Assembly (NCBI GenBank): GCA_039654915.1
Contig: CM077597.1
Span: 79,920,001 to 79,984,000 of the forward strand
DNA: 64,000 nucleotides
Origin: Aquilaria yunnanensis
Taxonomy: Eukaryota; Streptophyta; Magnoliopsida; Malvales; Thymelaeaceae
Direction: 5' to 3'
Shown: piece after piece, positions 35,374 to 46,605 of the stretch
Position numbering within the stretch: the first letter of the stretch is position 1
Layout of the letters: every line of letters begins with the position of its first letter
The notes under the pieces: generated by a model
What the model saw: the letters and a program-made list of their open reading frames with translations, nothing else
Told to the model about the DNA's origin: nothing
Databases searched by the model: none
Made by a program: the position numbers and the translations under genes

Positions 35374-36336
35374 CAAGGTGTTAAATACCGTTACCACTAC
35401 GTATATCGCATCCCAAATTTTGAAGGTATACCATATGATATACTGTGCCGCATAGCGTTACAGGTTTCATAAAAAAATAAATGTTAGATTGTTATTTTAA
35501 GATGAAAAAATTTGTCTAATAATTTATTTTTACACATTTTTTATGCATTCTAATTTTTCTCATCATAATTTGTCAAATATAAATAAAATATATATGATAG
35601 AAGGTATATTTTTAATAAAAAAATAAAACATGTTATATATAGAGAAGAATAAATAATACTAAAAAACTAATTTATTGATATAAGAGAAAAAAATAATACT
35701 TTAATAATAACAATACATTTTCAAATACCACATTGAGTTCTTAGGTGGTTTAAAGTATGATGCTTCTTTCCTAACTTGTTTTGTAAAAGTAACATATTCA
35801 TTTCATGTCATGGAATTTTGGTTTTAAGTTAAAAAATTTTGCGAATGAGAGTAATATTCAATCGGGATAGCATGCACTAGAAATTCAATTCGGGGATATT
35901 GTTTAATACCATGTTATGGCTGAGAAATGTGATAATTATCACCAAATAAATTATTGAAAAAGATTGAAGCCAATGATGACGAACCTTCAAGTTGTTACTA
36001 TATATTAAATTTTTATATTAACTAAGAAAAGTAACAAAAACATAAAAGTAAATATTTAATTTATGATATGTGTATTATTTATATTTTAATATTTTACATA
36101 TTTATGATATTTTGATATAAAATGAAAAACAAAATAGCTACGAAAACTAAAATACTACAGTACGTACCATGTATTATTTATAGTATACCACAGTTTTTTG
36201 ACAAAATAAATATAAAAAGTAAGCGGTATGTGAAATACTGTGGTATACCATGCGGTAAAATGATAAAATGTAAAAACATTTGTACCGCATACTGCGTACC
36301 TGCGATAAACAGTATACCACTATATTTAATAGTATG
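35374..36336. mobile_element. Non-autonomous hAT element (963 bp)
   Basis: Starts CAAGGTGTTAAATACCG; the right end inverts to CATACTATTAAATATAG. It is bounded by 8-mers ATTAGGCC (35,366-35,373) and ATTAGGCT (36,337-36,344), a hAT-sized TSD with one mismatch. It interrupts a truncated Mutator-like left end that continues at 36,345. Subterminal zones are rich in GGTATACC/GCGGTA motifs in both orientations. The interior is AT-rich with no transposase. Confidence 0.8.
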
Positions 36337-36344
36337 ATTAGGCT

Positions 36345-36961
36345 TACCCTAGATTTGGTTCCTCTATCTTAAAAAACCTACACTTTGCCCCTTTGAATAG
36401 TCACATCAGTCAAATTCACTTCTATGTAACTGTATTAATTTTTTTTTATCAAATATTAATAAATTTAAGTCAAATTTAAATTGCAAAACTGAAATTGTGA
36501 AATGAACTTGGGATAGATTTGGGAGGATGTACAATTGGACTAGCAATTTGCTAGCGTGCAGCAAAACACAAACCAACAAAAAACATAAACGGCCAAGCAC
36601 AGCCACAAAGAAACAAAACAGGACAGCAACTCGTAGCAAGCATTTCCCATGTGTCCGTAAGCATTAAGATGACACTGACCTTTCGTTAGTCTGGACCAAC
36701 TGTGGCTTCTTTGCTCTAAATAGATAATGAGTAAATTGCATAAATGGTACCTAATCTTTTGTCATTATTTCCTTTTAGTCCCTAATATATTGAATGCTCT
36801 GTTTTAATCCTAAACCTATTAAAATTATTTCATTTTGGTCCCTCACCAGATGAAATTCATTAGCTCAGAATAATCGTATGACAAAAAATTTAAAAAAATT
36901 GATATTAATATAATAGTTTCAAGGGTAGTGTAGCAAAATAAGTTACTAAGTATAGAACTAT
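36345..36961. other. TE-derived spacer
   Basis: Resumed Mutator-like left end (36,345-36,430), a MITE right half, then a stretch shared with 2,845-3,030. From 36,730 there is a different TE fragment (GTAAATTGCATAAATGG) and then the Stowaway-like MITE host of the 3.1-kb element. No gene. Confidence 0.45.
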
Positions 36962-37639
36962 GGAAAAGTTACAAACCCACCCCCCCACCATTAGGCCTAT
37001 CTACACTTGGTCCCCTATTTTAGAAAACCTACATTTTATCCTCTAAAATAGTCATATCTGTCAAATTCACTGATATGTAACTGTGTCAAATGTCATGATT
37101 GCCTAATAAGATTTACGTATTATGCAAATCAACTACAATATTCATTTCTTGCCACATTTAATCCATTTTCTCTAAAAAAATAATATATTTATAATAAACT
37201 TTATATCTTTGAATAATTTATACATTTATAAATTTGCTAATAATTTCTAGATCTATAATATATTTTCATATTTATAAACCAATGCTTTATGCTTGTGATT
37301 AATATTAATATTAACTTGTTTAATATTTTATGCCTTTTTCAATTAGTTCAAATAAAGAAGTATCATATTTTTGGACAAATATATTTTAGCTAAACTCATT
37401 TTATTTTGAAAACTAATTTTCTTCATATAAAAGAAATCTATACATTCTACAATTGTTTAGCGTTGCATAATATGAATAATATATTAACTAAACACATCAT
37501 TAGTTATGTATCATTATATCATTATACCAATGAAAAACATAATAAATTATGCTAGTTTTTTACAAGAAATTTAAACATTAAAATTCTTAAAATATATTAC
37601 AATAAATGTCAAATTTAGTTGTGCGTTCAATAAATGTAT

Positions 37640-38460
37640 TATGCATTTCATCTTCTTTAACTTTCTCATCTATCATTTCTTCTCATTTCTTTCAAAGCTC
37701 AATTGATTTTTGTAAATCGAGCTTCAAAAATTTGAGTTTCACAACTTTAGATGTAGATACATGAAAATTTGATAAGATTTGAAAGAAATGATAGAAAAGA
37801 AAGTTAATGAAAATGAAAAATGCTACCAAATGATGTACATTGGTAAGAATTCTAAAAAGAAAAATTTCCAACAAGGTGGCAGCGCTGCACTGATGAGTTT
37901 TCTAATGGCGGTGCACTATGCTGGCAAAAAAGTTTTCAGAATTTTGATCAACCTACATAGTTTAATAATATTTTTCATCATTTTTAACTATTTCTTCAAC
38001 CATTTCTTCAAAATCACAGTGAATTTTCATACATCTAGATTTGAAATTTTGAAATTCAAATCTTTGAAGCTTGATTTATGAAAATCCATTGAGATTTGGA
38101 AGAAATGATAGAAGAGCAAGTTAAAGAGGATAAAAAATGCTATGAAACCATGTAGGCCGATCAAAATTCTAAAAAAAATTTTCCAGCATGGTGGCACCTT
38201 GCCGAAAAACTCATTGAAGTGGCGGCACCATTATGCAGGCAAAATTTTCTTTTCTAGAATTCTTATCGGCCTACGTGGATTGGTATTTTTTTTAATCTTC
38301 TTTAACTTTCTATCATATCATTTCTTTCAAATCTCATTGAATTTTTATATATCTGCATCTGAAATTAGGAAACCAGAATATTTGAAGCTCGATTTACAAA
38401 CATCGATTGAGCTTTGGAAGAAATGGTAGAAGAGAAAGTTAAAGTGGATGAAAACCAAAC
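37640..38460. repeat. Alternating inverted/direct repeat block
   Basis: Two direct units of about 370-420 bp, each with GGTGGCA...GGCGG(T/C)GCACTATG-type GC-richer cores (about 37,875-37,930 and 38,190-38,240). They are separated by segments in which CATTTCTTTCAAA-type and GAAATGATAGAA-type sequences alternate as inverted repeats (TTTCTATCATTTC partners at 37,670, 37,790, 38,100, 38,310 and 38,420). The + strand is open for about 100 codons in each unit, with similar peptides (GGxxxL, HYAGK, LKLDL). Origin unknown. Confidence 0.6.
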
Positions 38461-38829
38461 CATGAAATCTGATTAAAATTATAACGTTTTTTTTTCCTGG
38501 GTGGTGATGAGGTGGTTGGATCGTTAATTTGAAAGTTTTTAAGCCTCTTTGGGGAAGAGAAAGTTTTTTGGGAGTTAAAACTAACTTTTTTCCTTATAAT
38601 CTGGCACTCACATGATATTTTCCATCTAAGATAATGATTTCCATCCAAAATGGGGTCAAAATGAAATATTTTTTATGAGGTTAGGATATTGTATGAGCAA
38701 AATGAATGTTAGGATTAAAATAGGAACAATAATTAAAAGTTGGAGGTAGTTCATGCAATTTTCCCGCCTTCTAGGTATAGGATTGAAATATTGGGTAGAA
38801 ATTCATGGTGGATATTTATTTTTTTTTAG

Positions 38830-39640
38830 CCATAAACTAAGGTGTCAATCTTTTGGTGTTATAATAAAGTTATGTTAGCATAACCGTACTTTCAAACTTA
38901 TTGAATTCTCATGAACCATTTTAGAGGCGTCCAAATGACCAAGGTATAAACGGATTAGTGGGAACTCCAGTAATAAAGTAATCAAAAACTGATTTGTATA
39001 ATTATTTTTTCTTTGTATACTAATTCTTTCCTTTTTTAATACAGGTTCATTATCAGAAACTATTGGCGTCTATTTAGAATGATTAGCAACTGAAGATGTC
39101 CTTTTGTACTCTATTAAATAAGCTTGTCCAAGTGGATGAACAAAGACTATAGTTTTCTTTTCAGCGGTTGTCCATGTTTTAGTAGACTGATTAATAGGAT
39201 TTATGTTAGCAAAGTGAAAGCCTATATTATAATTAGAACAATATAATGCAAACCATGTGAAAAGGTATATTAGTCTTGAGTTGTTTCATATTTTGATACC
39301 AGAGATCTCTAATCTTTATTCTTTCTGGGCTATCAACTGTTTCAAGAAATCAGGTACGCTTTTCATTGTTGGATTCGTGAAAATAGTGCTTTTTCAAATA
39401 TTCTTTATCAATTTTGAAATCATAAGTTATGATATTTATATTAGAATAAAATTCCATTTAAGACTGAGAGATAATTGATGAGAATTATTATATTTATTAT
39501 TATTATTTTTTGGTTGTGGTTGTGGTTGTAGAAATTTCTGATATTTTTCTTGGAAATATGTCAATCTTGGTTTTGGATCTCTTTTCCACCCTTGTTCCAC
39601 CAATTGTATCTTATAAATATTGGTAATCATGCTTTAACCT
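38830..39640 (-). pseudogene. Degraded coding region inside the Mutator-like element
   Basis: On the minus strand an open frame (39,630-39,436) contains WKRDPKPRLTYFQEKYQKF and a glutamine/proline then asparagine-rich tract. After shifts and stops, coding-like text continues to about 38,880 (ERIKIRDLWYQNMKQL; WTTAEKKTIVFVHPLGQAYL). Composition looks like a retroelement- or pararetrovirus-type polyprotein, or a captured gene, but no diagnostic motif (zinc knuckle, protease, RT) is present. The family is therefore left open. Copies A and C keep only the first ~25 codons. Confidence 0.45.
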
Positions 39641-40205
39641 ATTTGAGGTTGCTACTTTACCTATATGTTTATTTGGTGGCCAAATTACATTTACTGAAAA
39701 TCTCAGAAAAAATAGGTACATTTAATTTTTCCAAAAAAATATGTGCATGTACACAAATTTATACTTGTACAAAGAAAGCAAGTAACAAATCAATAAAACA
39801 AAAAAATTAAATAAGGTACAAATATAAATTTAATTTTGGAAAGCATTCTTGTCCCCTAGAGAGAGTATTATGTACATGTACATATTCAATTTTAGAAGAC
39901 TTTCTTGTGTACAAGCACATATTTGTCATTTAGGAAACTTACAACTGTGAATTTGACTGACGTGATGATTGCAGGGTATAAAGTGTAGTGTTTTTTTTAA
40001 AAGAAGTAGATAAGTGCTGTTTAGGTTAAATGTCGGGTAGGTTTCTGTGACTTTCCCTATAAATATTATAAAGATTTAAGAGGGCTCAACAAGAAAAATG
40101 GTACAAGATTGATGAGACAAATGAAGTAATATTTTATATCAGAAATTTCCTAGAGAAAATTAGGTTTAGTCTGAGGTAAAAAGGGGTCAAATATAACTAG
40201 TTCTA

Positions 40206-40432
40206 TATAATACTACTTTAGTCTCAAGTTTTTTTCATCATTTCAGTTTTTTTACTCAAGTTTCACTTAAATTTATTTATACTAATATTTGATAAAAAAA
40301 ATTAAAAAAATTATATTTAAAATTATAAGTTAAAATTTTCATCAAATATTAATATAAAAAAATTTAATTTAAATTTAAATACAAAACTGAAAATTATGCA
40401 AAGAATTTGAGATAAAGGGAGCATTGTTTCAC
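40206..40432. mobile_element. Stowaway-like MITE, near complete
   Basis: Left end ACTTTAGTCTCAAGTTTTTT; the right end inverts to GCTCCCTTTATCTCAAATTC, and the arms pair further in (ATTTCAGTTTT with AAAACTGAAAAT). About 227 bp, AT-rich, non-coding. Relatives: 5,474 (partial), 12,400-12,475 (right half), 30,575-30,780 and 57,415-57,620. Confidence 0.65.
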
Positions 40433-40744
40433 AAACTAAGACCATTTCCCTTGCAATTTGAGCAAAGGAAAAATTACAAAAAACCCACTATGGTTTAGTT
40501 TAGCCTACACTTTACCCATCTATTTCAAAAAACATACACTTTACCCCCTATTTGTTTTATAGTAGCTGACAACAAGTTTTGAAACCCTAATTTAAACTGT
40601 CTAATAACTATGATTCAGTAATTTCAAGATATTTTATATTTTTTTATAACTAGCTGACCTTTAAAAGATACTGATATAAATTTACAAGGAGAAAAATATA
40701 TTTATAAAAAAAATTATAATTTAAAATATCTATTAACTATAAAA

Positions 40745-41010
40745 AAAACCAAAGTAAAAGAAAAAAGGACTCTGGTGCTTGTTAATTTATGTGTGGTACG
40801 CAATTTAGATGCAAAACAAAGTGAGAGGTGCAAAAGAGTTTCACAATTGAGTGGAACTATGAAAGCCACCACTTCCGCTTTCTATTCCAGTGTTTTTTAA
40901 TAGTGCACATGAGTGGATTTGATGGGGATAGGAAAAAAAACAGAGATCGGAGGCAAGTGGATTATCCAAGTATGAAAATAACGTTAGCAATATAAAAAGT
41001 TAAAAAAAAA
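40745..41010. other. Unassigned AT-rich spacer
   Basis: No gene or recognisable TE end. It separates the MITE at 40,460-40,745 from the four-copy block that starts at 41,010. Confidence 0.35.
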
Positions 41011-41604
41011 AAGAACTAACCTTTAGAAGAAAAAACTCTAATAAACAAAAGCTTGAATTGGATGTTTGTTTGTTTGTGTTGGAGGCGAAGATGCAATTCA
41101 GCAATTGGGATTGGGAGACTCAAACCGGAAGAGATTTTTGTCTCTTTGGAATAGAAAAACGCATAACTTCCTATTTAACTCCTAAACTTATTTGGTTTAG
41201 CAATTGACCCCATAACTTTATATTGTGCTGAAATTGTCCTTAAAGTATTTCATATATTTGAAGAGAAATAAGTGAGATAATAAAACATTTAGTATCTAAT
41301 AGAAAAGAACATGGAAGTTTAGTGCTTGAGATAAGGCATTGACAAATAAACAGGTGATGGAAGACAAAAGAAAGTGATCCATTATTTGTCTTTTCTAAGC
41401 AAAAAAACAAACTTTTTAATTTTTTTTTAATGTCCTAGTATATGATATGAGGGGCAAGGGTCCATTAAAAATTTATAGGAGTCCAATTGAAAACTTATAT
41501 GCCACTTATTAATATTTTTTTAAAAAAAGGGGAACCAAGAACCCCATATATACCAAGTGCATCCGTCTCTGACGACGGATGTGAATAATGCATCAATACA
41601 GCAG

Positions 41605-41736
41605 AAAATAGGAAAATCTACTGGAGAATCAGTTATCAAGCGATTGGCATTTTTTTTTTTGGCAATGGAGAAATTCGGCCACCATTCAATCATCAAAACG
41701 TTGGTCACCAAGACTTGGTGACCATCCTGATGGCCA
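41605..41736. other. Short unique spacer before hAT
   Basis: Low-complexity and unique text with TTGGTGACC-type inverted words. The sequence after the hAT (43,187 onward, GGTTGCCCTAAAAATCC) continues it once the TSD is merged. No gene. Confidence 0.3.
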
Positions 41737-41744
41737 AACAAGAC

Positions 41745-43178
41745 TAGGGATGACAATTGGGTAGGTCGAGTCAGGTTTGGATCAGGTTATTCAGGTTCGG
41801 GTCTAGTCAGGTTAGTATGAATTCGGGTCTAGGTTGGGTCATTTGGGTTTGGGTTTCTTTCAGGTTGAGTTGATTTCGGGTTTGGGTTGGGTTGAGCCAG
41901 GTTTATTTGGGTTTGAGTTTACTACATGTCGAGTTAATTTCAGTCTTGGGTAACTTCAGGTCAGGTTTCAGGTCAAATTCAGTTCGACCTTTATGTTCGC
42001 TCGAGTTACTAGCGTGTGGGCCAAAACGATTAAATCGATTTATTTTTTTTAATTTTTTAAAAAATTTAAATCAAAGAATTCAATTTTTTGTGTGATTTAA
42101 TCTAAATGAATTTTTCATTTTTTAGTATATTTAATTAAAATATTCATTGAAATTTTCTTCATTATAGTTTAGTACATATTTAGGTAATTTAACATTATTA
42201 GTAATGTTTGATTGTTTTTTCTAAATTCATGTCCTTCAACTATCATTGTATAGGTTATTTAGATCTTTACTTAACTATCACTTAGACATACACTATGAAA
42301 ATTTTACTATACTTACGTTTCGATGAATTTTGGGTGATAGTGCAAGGATTTCAAAAGTTCATGGACCCATGTTATAATTATTAGGGGTGACTAAAATGAA
42401 ATTTTTTAAAATTTAGGTACCTTATTGCACTATACTTAAAAGTTTAGGGATGAATGTTGTAATTTTAATAATTACCTATTAAGATCATTAAACTTACTAA
42501 ATATAAAAATTACTTCTTTTGGAATAATCTAAATATAAGACTAAATATGGAAGTTTCTTCCCCAAATATGATATTTGCAATATATAGAAGTACTAAAAAA
42601 ATAGAAGTTACTAAATATGAAAATTTTGTCTCAAAATATGAGAATTACTAAACATGTACGTAAAAAAAAATGGAACTACTAAATATAGAATTCCCCTCCC
42701 CAAATATGAGACTTACTACATATGAAAATACAAAAAAATGGAAGCTACTAATTATAAAAGTCATTATTTCTAAATATGGGACATGCTGAATATAAAAAAG
42801 CCTAAAAAAATGGAAGTTACTAAACATGGAAACCTCCATATTTAGAACTTACTAAATATGGAAGATAATAAAAGAGGAAAGTTAAGGTTTAAGGTAAGGG
42901 TTAAAATTGGGTTTTGTTAGATTTAGTTATCAGGTTATCTCGGGTTCAAGTCAGGTCAGTCTCGAGTTCGGGTCAATTCGAGCTCGAGTCATTTCGGGTT
43001 TGGGTCATTTGGGTTTGGGTTTTCTTGGGTTTCCTTTTAATCGGGTTAGGGTTCAGGTCGGGTTGGGTACAGTCGGGTTCAGGTCGTCGACTTTTTTTTG
43101 TCAAATCGATTTAGGTCGGGCTTGAGTTTGGGTAAGTTAGACCAAGTCATCAGATTGAGTCAGATTTTGTCATCCTTA
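41745..43178. mobile_element. hAT element 1 (1,434 bp)
   Basis: Begins TAGGGATGACAAT and ends with the inverse of TAAGGATGACAAA. It is flanked by the perfect 8-bp TSD AACAAGAC (41,737-41,744 and 43,179-43,186). Both ends are filled with GGGTT/CAGGT words (GGTTCGGGTC, TCAGGTT), a subterminal pattern seen in this hAT group. The middle (42,480-42,860) has repeated TTACTAAATATGGAA modules. No transposase frame; non-autonomous. Confidence 0.88.
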
Positions 43179-43461
43179 AACAAGACGGTTGCCCTAAAAA
43201 TCCTCCATCTTTTCTACTACGATTTTGGTCTCCACTTTTGTGATGACGGCTAAGCTGGCATCTTTCCAATTATCCATTCCCCTTTTTAACCTCAATGAAT
43301 ATCTTTGTACATTCATGATTAACTTGAACCATTTTAATTTAAAACTAGGATGCATAAATTTTTACCAATTACTTTAGGTTAACAGGTGTCAAAGTATGGT
43401 GCATTTGTCTTACTCAAACCGTGGGGCACGACAATATTTGTCGTTTGGGTGACCCAAAAGG

Positions 43462-43470
43462 CTATATAAA
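43462..43470 (+). promoter_or_regulatory. Probable TATA box of the JIP23-like gene
   Basis: CTATATAAA, followed by ACC and a CA-rich likely start region about 30 bp downstream. About 245 bp upstream of the best ATG, leaving room for a long 5' UTR or a 5' intron (an AG at 43,699-43,700 just precedes the ATG). Confidence 0.55.
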
Positions 43471-43707
43471 CCATGACGCATAGCCTGGACTCCCCACAAC
43501 CAAACGCCTAGTTTAATTCTCCATAAAAAAAAAAGCATCCCATTCTCATTGGTAATATATATCTCTAACTATTTGCTATGATTTTATTATTTTCCTTGGT
43601 CCTTTTGGTTTTCTTCCAAACTTCACATAACTCCTAACATTGTTTTCCTGAAAGGATTGCCTGCTCATCATATGAGTTTTTTTTTTCTCGAATGCATGTA
43701 GCGAAAG

Positions 43708-44382
43708 ATGTCGTGCAGCATGTTGGCCTTGAATGCCCCAATGTTGAGGAGTGTGGAGAGCTTGAAGCCGCAGTATGCGGCATGCAAGAGCATGAGGCCA
43801 TCTACATTGGGTGTCAGAGTGGGGATGAGGTGTCCCCGCCGTGGTGGTTTAGGCCGGGTGAAGGCCTCAGCCTCCTACGACACTGAAGGCAACATCGCCA
43901 ACGGCCTTGGTGACCAAGTGACTTTGATATTGCCTGTTAAGAATTATAATGGCAAAGAGGACGCGACAGAACCATACCCCTCTATGATCCCAAACAGACA
44001 AAATGCAAGTTTCAGGCAGCTGTCAGACGGCACTAACACTTCAGCTGCCGGTTTGGCGTATAGAGCACTAGGCGACGATCAAGATTACGTGAACGTCATA
44101 ATTGCCTGGAAAAATTCTGAACAGGATAAGGTAATTACAACTCTATCTCTGTGTGTTTTAGAGTCAACAAGTTTATGTATAATATACAAATTAATTCATA
44201 TATATATGCAGAGGGTTTACACAACGATCGATGATTCTAATAAAACTATCGACTGGGATGCGATTAAAGCAAAGCTAGACACAGGGGGAGACAGTGACAC
44301 ATCCAGACATCGTGGGGTGGTATCTAGTATCGAGTGGAAGTTCGGCACCGATCCTCAAGTTGAGGTGAGTTTCCACAAGTGA
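43708..44382 (+). CDS. 23-kDa jasmonate-induced-protein-like (JIP23-like) gene, two exons
   Basis: Exon 1 (43,708-44,130) and exon 2 (44,212-44,382) joined through a GTAATT...ATATGCAG intron give about 197 residues, close to the usual ~200 of the JIP23-like family. From about residue 70 the sequence fits that family: GDQVTLILPVKNYNG, EPYPSMIPN, then a Gly/Ala-rich strand ending AYRALGDDQDYVNVIIAW, RVYTTIDD, and IDWDAI followed by a C-terminal beta-strand. The N-terminal ~60 residues (Met/Arg-rich) are not recognisable, and a second frame from ATG 43,692 overlaps them, so the start or an early frameshift is doubtful. Members are stress- and jasmonate-responsive, with unknown biochemical role. 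It is the only gene-like unit here with promoter, intron and poly(A) signals, and sits between two hAT elements. Confidence 0.62.
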   Translation: MSCSMLALNAPMLRSVESLKPQYAACKSMRPSTLGVRVGMRCPRRGGLGRVKASASYDTEGNIANGLGDQVTLILPVKNYNGKEDATEPYPSMIPNRQNASFRQLSDGTNTSAAGLAYRALGDDQDYVNVIIAWKNSEQDKVITTLSLCVLESTSLCIIYKLIHIYMQRVYTTIDDSNKTIDWDAIKAKLDTGGDSDTSRHRGVVSSIEWKFGTDPQVEVSFHK

Positions 44383-44441
44383 TGCGCGCAGCACCATGAT
44401 GAGGCACCCAAATCGTTACCGAATTACTAGCTAGTGCTACA

Positions 44442-44531
44442 AATAAAGGGGGCCTCTTCTTACTCGTTTGTTCTACTTAAGTACCATGTGTTGTATCCCT
44501 CCTCTTGTAAGACATCCGTCCTTTGAATAAA
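44442..44531 (+). terminator. Poly(A) signals of the JIP23-like gene
   Basis: Two AATAAA hexamers, at 44,442-44,447 and 44,526-44,531, 60 and 144 bp past the stop, with TTGT/TGTGTTGTATC-type upstream elements (about 44,482-44,500). Positions are typical of plant 3' ends. Confidence 0.5.
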
Positions 44532-44873
44532 TCACTGTGCAAGTTGCTTATTGCACTACTTTATATACATACTAGAATTTACCCGAGTTCAGCTGCAGGT
44601 GTTTAATAGCCACGTATACTTGCTTTTTGATACCAGCATTTTAGTTTTTCCTTATTACAATTAACCAATAAAGTGATAAAAAGAAAAAAGGTTGAAAAAT
44701 ATCCATTTCTGGCCCAAAATAGGAAAGTGATAAACATCAGACTCTTGTAAATTGATGTAATGATTGGAATTACATACCTAGCTTTGAAGTGGATATATAT
44801 ATTTTTTTATTTTCAGTTGAAAGCAGAAGAAGTTAAATAAAAAGTGCGACTGAAAAGGATGATGAGTCATCAA

Positions 44874-46078
44874 TAGGAATGACAATGGGGTGGGTCAGGT
44901 TGGGTTTAGGTCAGGTTATTCAGGTTCGCGTTTAGTCGAGTTAACATTAATTCACGCTCAGGTCGGGTTCAGGTCAGTTTGTTTGGGTTTGGGTTGATTT
45001 CATATTGAGTAAATTTTAGGTTCGAGTTGTGTTCGGGTAAGTCTCATTCCGGTTCAAATTTAATTCAAGTCGGGTCAATTTTAGGTTTAAGTAACTTCAG
45101 GTTAGGTTATTTTGGTTTCGGGTTAGATTCAGGTTGATATTTGGGTCTAATCAAAGTTATTGGTGCATAAGCTGAAATAACTGGATTAATTCAATTTTTT
45201 ATTTAGATTTTGCTAAAATTTAAATTAAAGAATTTGATTTCTAATGAAAATATTTGAAAATTTTAGAGACCCATGTTGCAATTTTTATGAGGGACTAAAA
45301 TGAAAATTTTAAAATTTAGGTATCTCATAACTAAAAAATCACTAGGTATAAAAAAAATCTAAAAAATTTAATTTAACTAGATATAAATATATTAATATAC
45401 AATTATTTTAATAAAAATACCTAATTTAAAACTTTGCAAATTCGATTCATGAAACTATAAACTTGGTCATTTTAGAACTTAAGAAGTTAGTAGGATCAGA
45501 TACATTTAAATTATATTATCACTTTGATTTATAAATTTTTATGAATTTAGAATCATTATTCATGGTCAAAATAAGAATTAATTTAGTTTATGTACTAATT
45601 TGGAGCCTTAGAGGTCATTTGTGGTCAGTGTAGGCAAAATAAAAGAGTTTGAGTGTAAATTGAAGATTTTTAGAAAGTTCTAGGCAAAGTTGAAAATTTT
45701 AGGGCAAACCTACCAACTCTCGAGATTTTGAGATAAATTTGGCCATTTTATGATGTAAAATCTAATGATCTTATAAAGTCATGTGCTAATTCAACAAATC
45801 CTAGAAATCGGGTCTTGTCGGGTTTAGACTCGGGTCTTTTCGGGTTTGGATCAGGTCAGTCTCGGATTCAATCTAATTTGGGTTTAGGTTATTCTGGGTT
45901 TGGGTAACTCGGGTTTTGAGTTATTTCGGTTTTTACTTTAATTGAGTTCGGGTTCAAGTTGGGTTCGGCATAACTGGGTTTGCGTCAATGACTTTTTTTT
46001 TCAAATAAAATCAAATCGGGTTTAAATTCAAGTAAGTCAATCCAGACTTTTGGGTCGGCTCACATTTTGCCATCCATA
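44874..46078. mobile_element. hAT element 2 (1,205 bp)
   Basis: Begins TAGGAATGACAAT and ends with the inverse of TATGGATGGCAAAAT. Flanking 8-mers GTCATCAA and GTTATCAT match at 6 of 8. Same GGGTT/CAGGT-rich arms and same orientation as hAT element 1, with divergent AT-rich interior. No transposase. Confidence 0.8.
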
Positions 46079-46439
46079 GTTATCATTCACCGAATCACAT
46101 GTTTGCCAACAGGAAGATTCTAAAATACCCCGGGGGGTACAATGCGCCCCCAATCATAGCCGTCTATTCCTCCAGATTAATATTTGGTCAAAATTGCCAC
46201 CATAACTATATTTTTTCATTTTTAATCATTTTAGTCCCAAACGTTTCTTTCTTTATTATTTAGCCATCAGATTGGGATCTGAGAAGAGAAAGGGTTCGAC
46301 ACCCTGGTAGGACCAGTTAGTCAGTTACATGTCTCATCTCTTCTTCTTTCAGTCACTGATTTCCGTTGCGAAACCATCCCCATCACCGATTCGCTTCCCT
46401 CCGTCGCCGATTCACACTTTCTTCCATCTCCGGTTTGCA

Positions 46440-46605
46440 CTTCTCTCTTGTCCGCCATCGCTTCTCCAGTTCCATTCTTCGATTAGCCGTTGCTTCTCAA
46501 CTTCCACGCTCCATCTGCCTTCACTTCTCAACTTCCACACTTTGATTCACTGTCGCAAGTCAACTTCCATCTGTCATCGCTTCTCCACTTCAGAAACTGT
46601 TCGAC
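46440..46605. repeat. Imperfect ~33-bp tandem repeat, copy C
   Basis: Units resemble GCTTCTCAACTTCCACACTT followed by a GATT(C/T)(G/A)CCGT linker. Also at 1-95 and 16,780-16,925. Serine/phenylalanine-rich frames across it are repeat artefacts. It lies in CT-rich, possibly 5'-UTR-derived DNA. Confidence 0.65.

Larger units (their letters stand above)
36962..40057. mobile_element. Long form of the Mutator-like element (3.1 kb), copy D
   Basis: Same ends as the 1.4-kb element (GGAAAAGTTACAAAC at left; GACTTTCCC at right) in the same host position, between TAGAACTAT (36,953-36,961) and TATAAATAT (40,058-40,066). It holds about 1.7 kb absent from the short form: alternating inverted repeats (about 37,640-38,460) and a degraded minus-strand coding region (about 38,830-39,640). 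Either the short form is an internal-deletion derivative or this copy gained insertions. Confidence 0.75.
34960..41600 (+). repeat. Patchy fourth copy (D) of the repeat block
   Basis: Segments here match copy A out of the simple A-to-C register: 34,978-35,370 resembles 8,936-9,330, 36,520-36,720 resembles 2,845-3,030, 36,890-40,430 resembles 3,870-5,630, and 41,010-41,600 resembles 9,395-9,980. It holds a longer form of the Mutator-like element and its own hAT insertion. Probably an older duplication of the same nested TE cluster. Confidence 0.75.
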
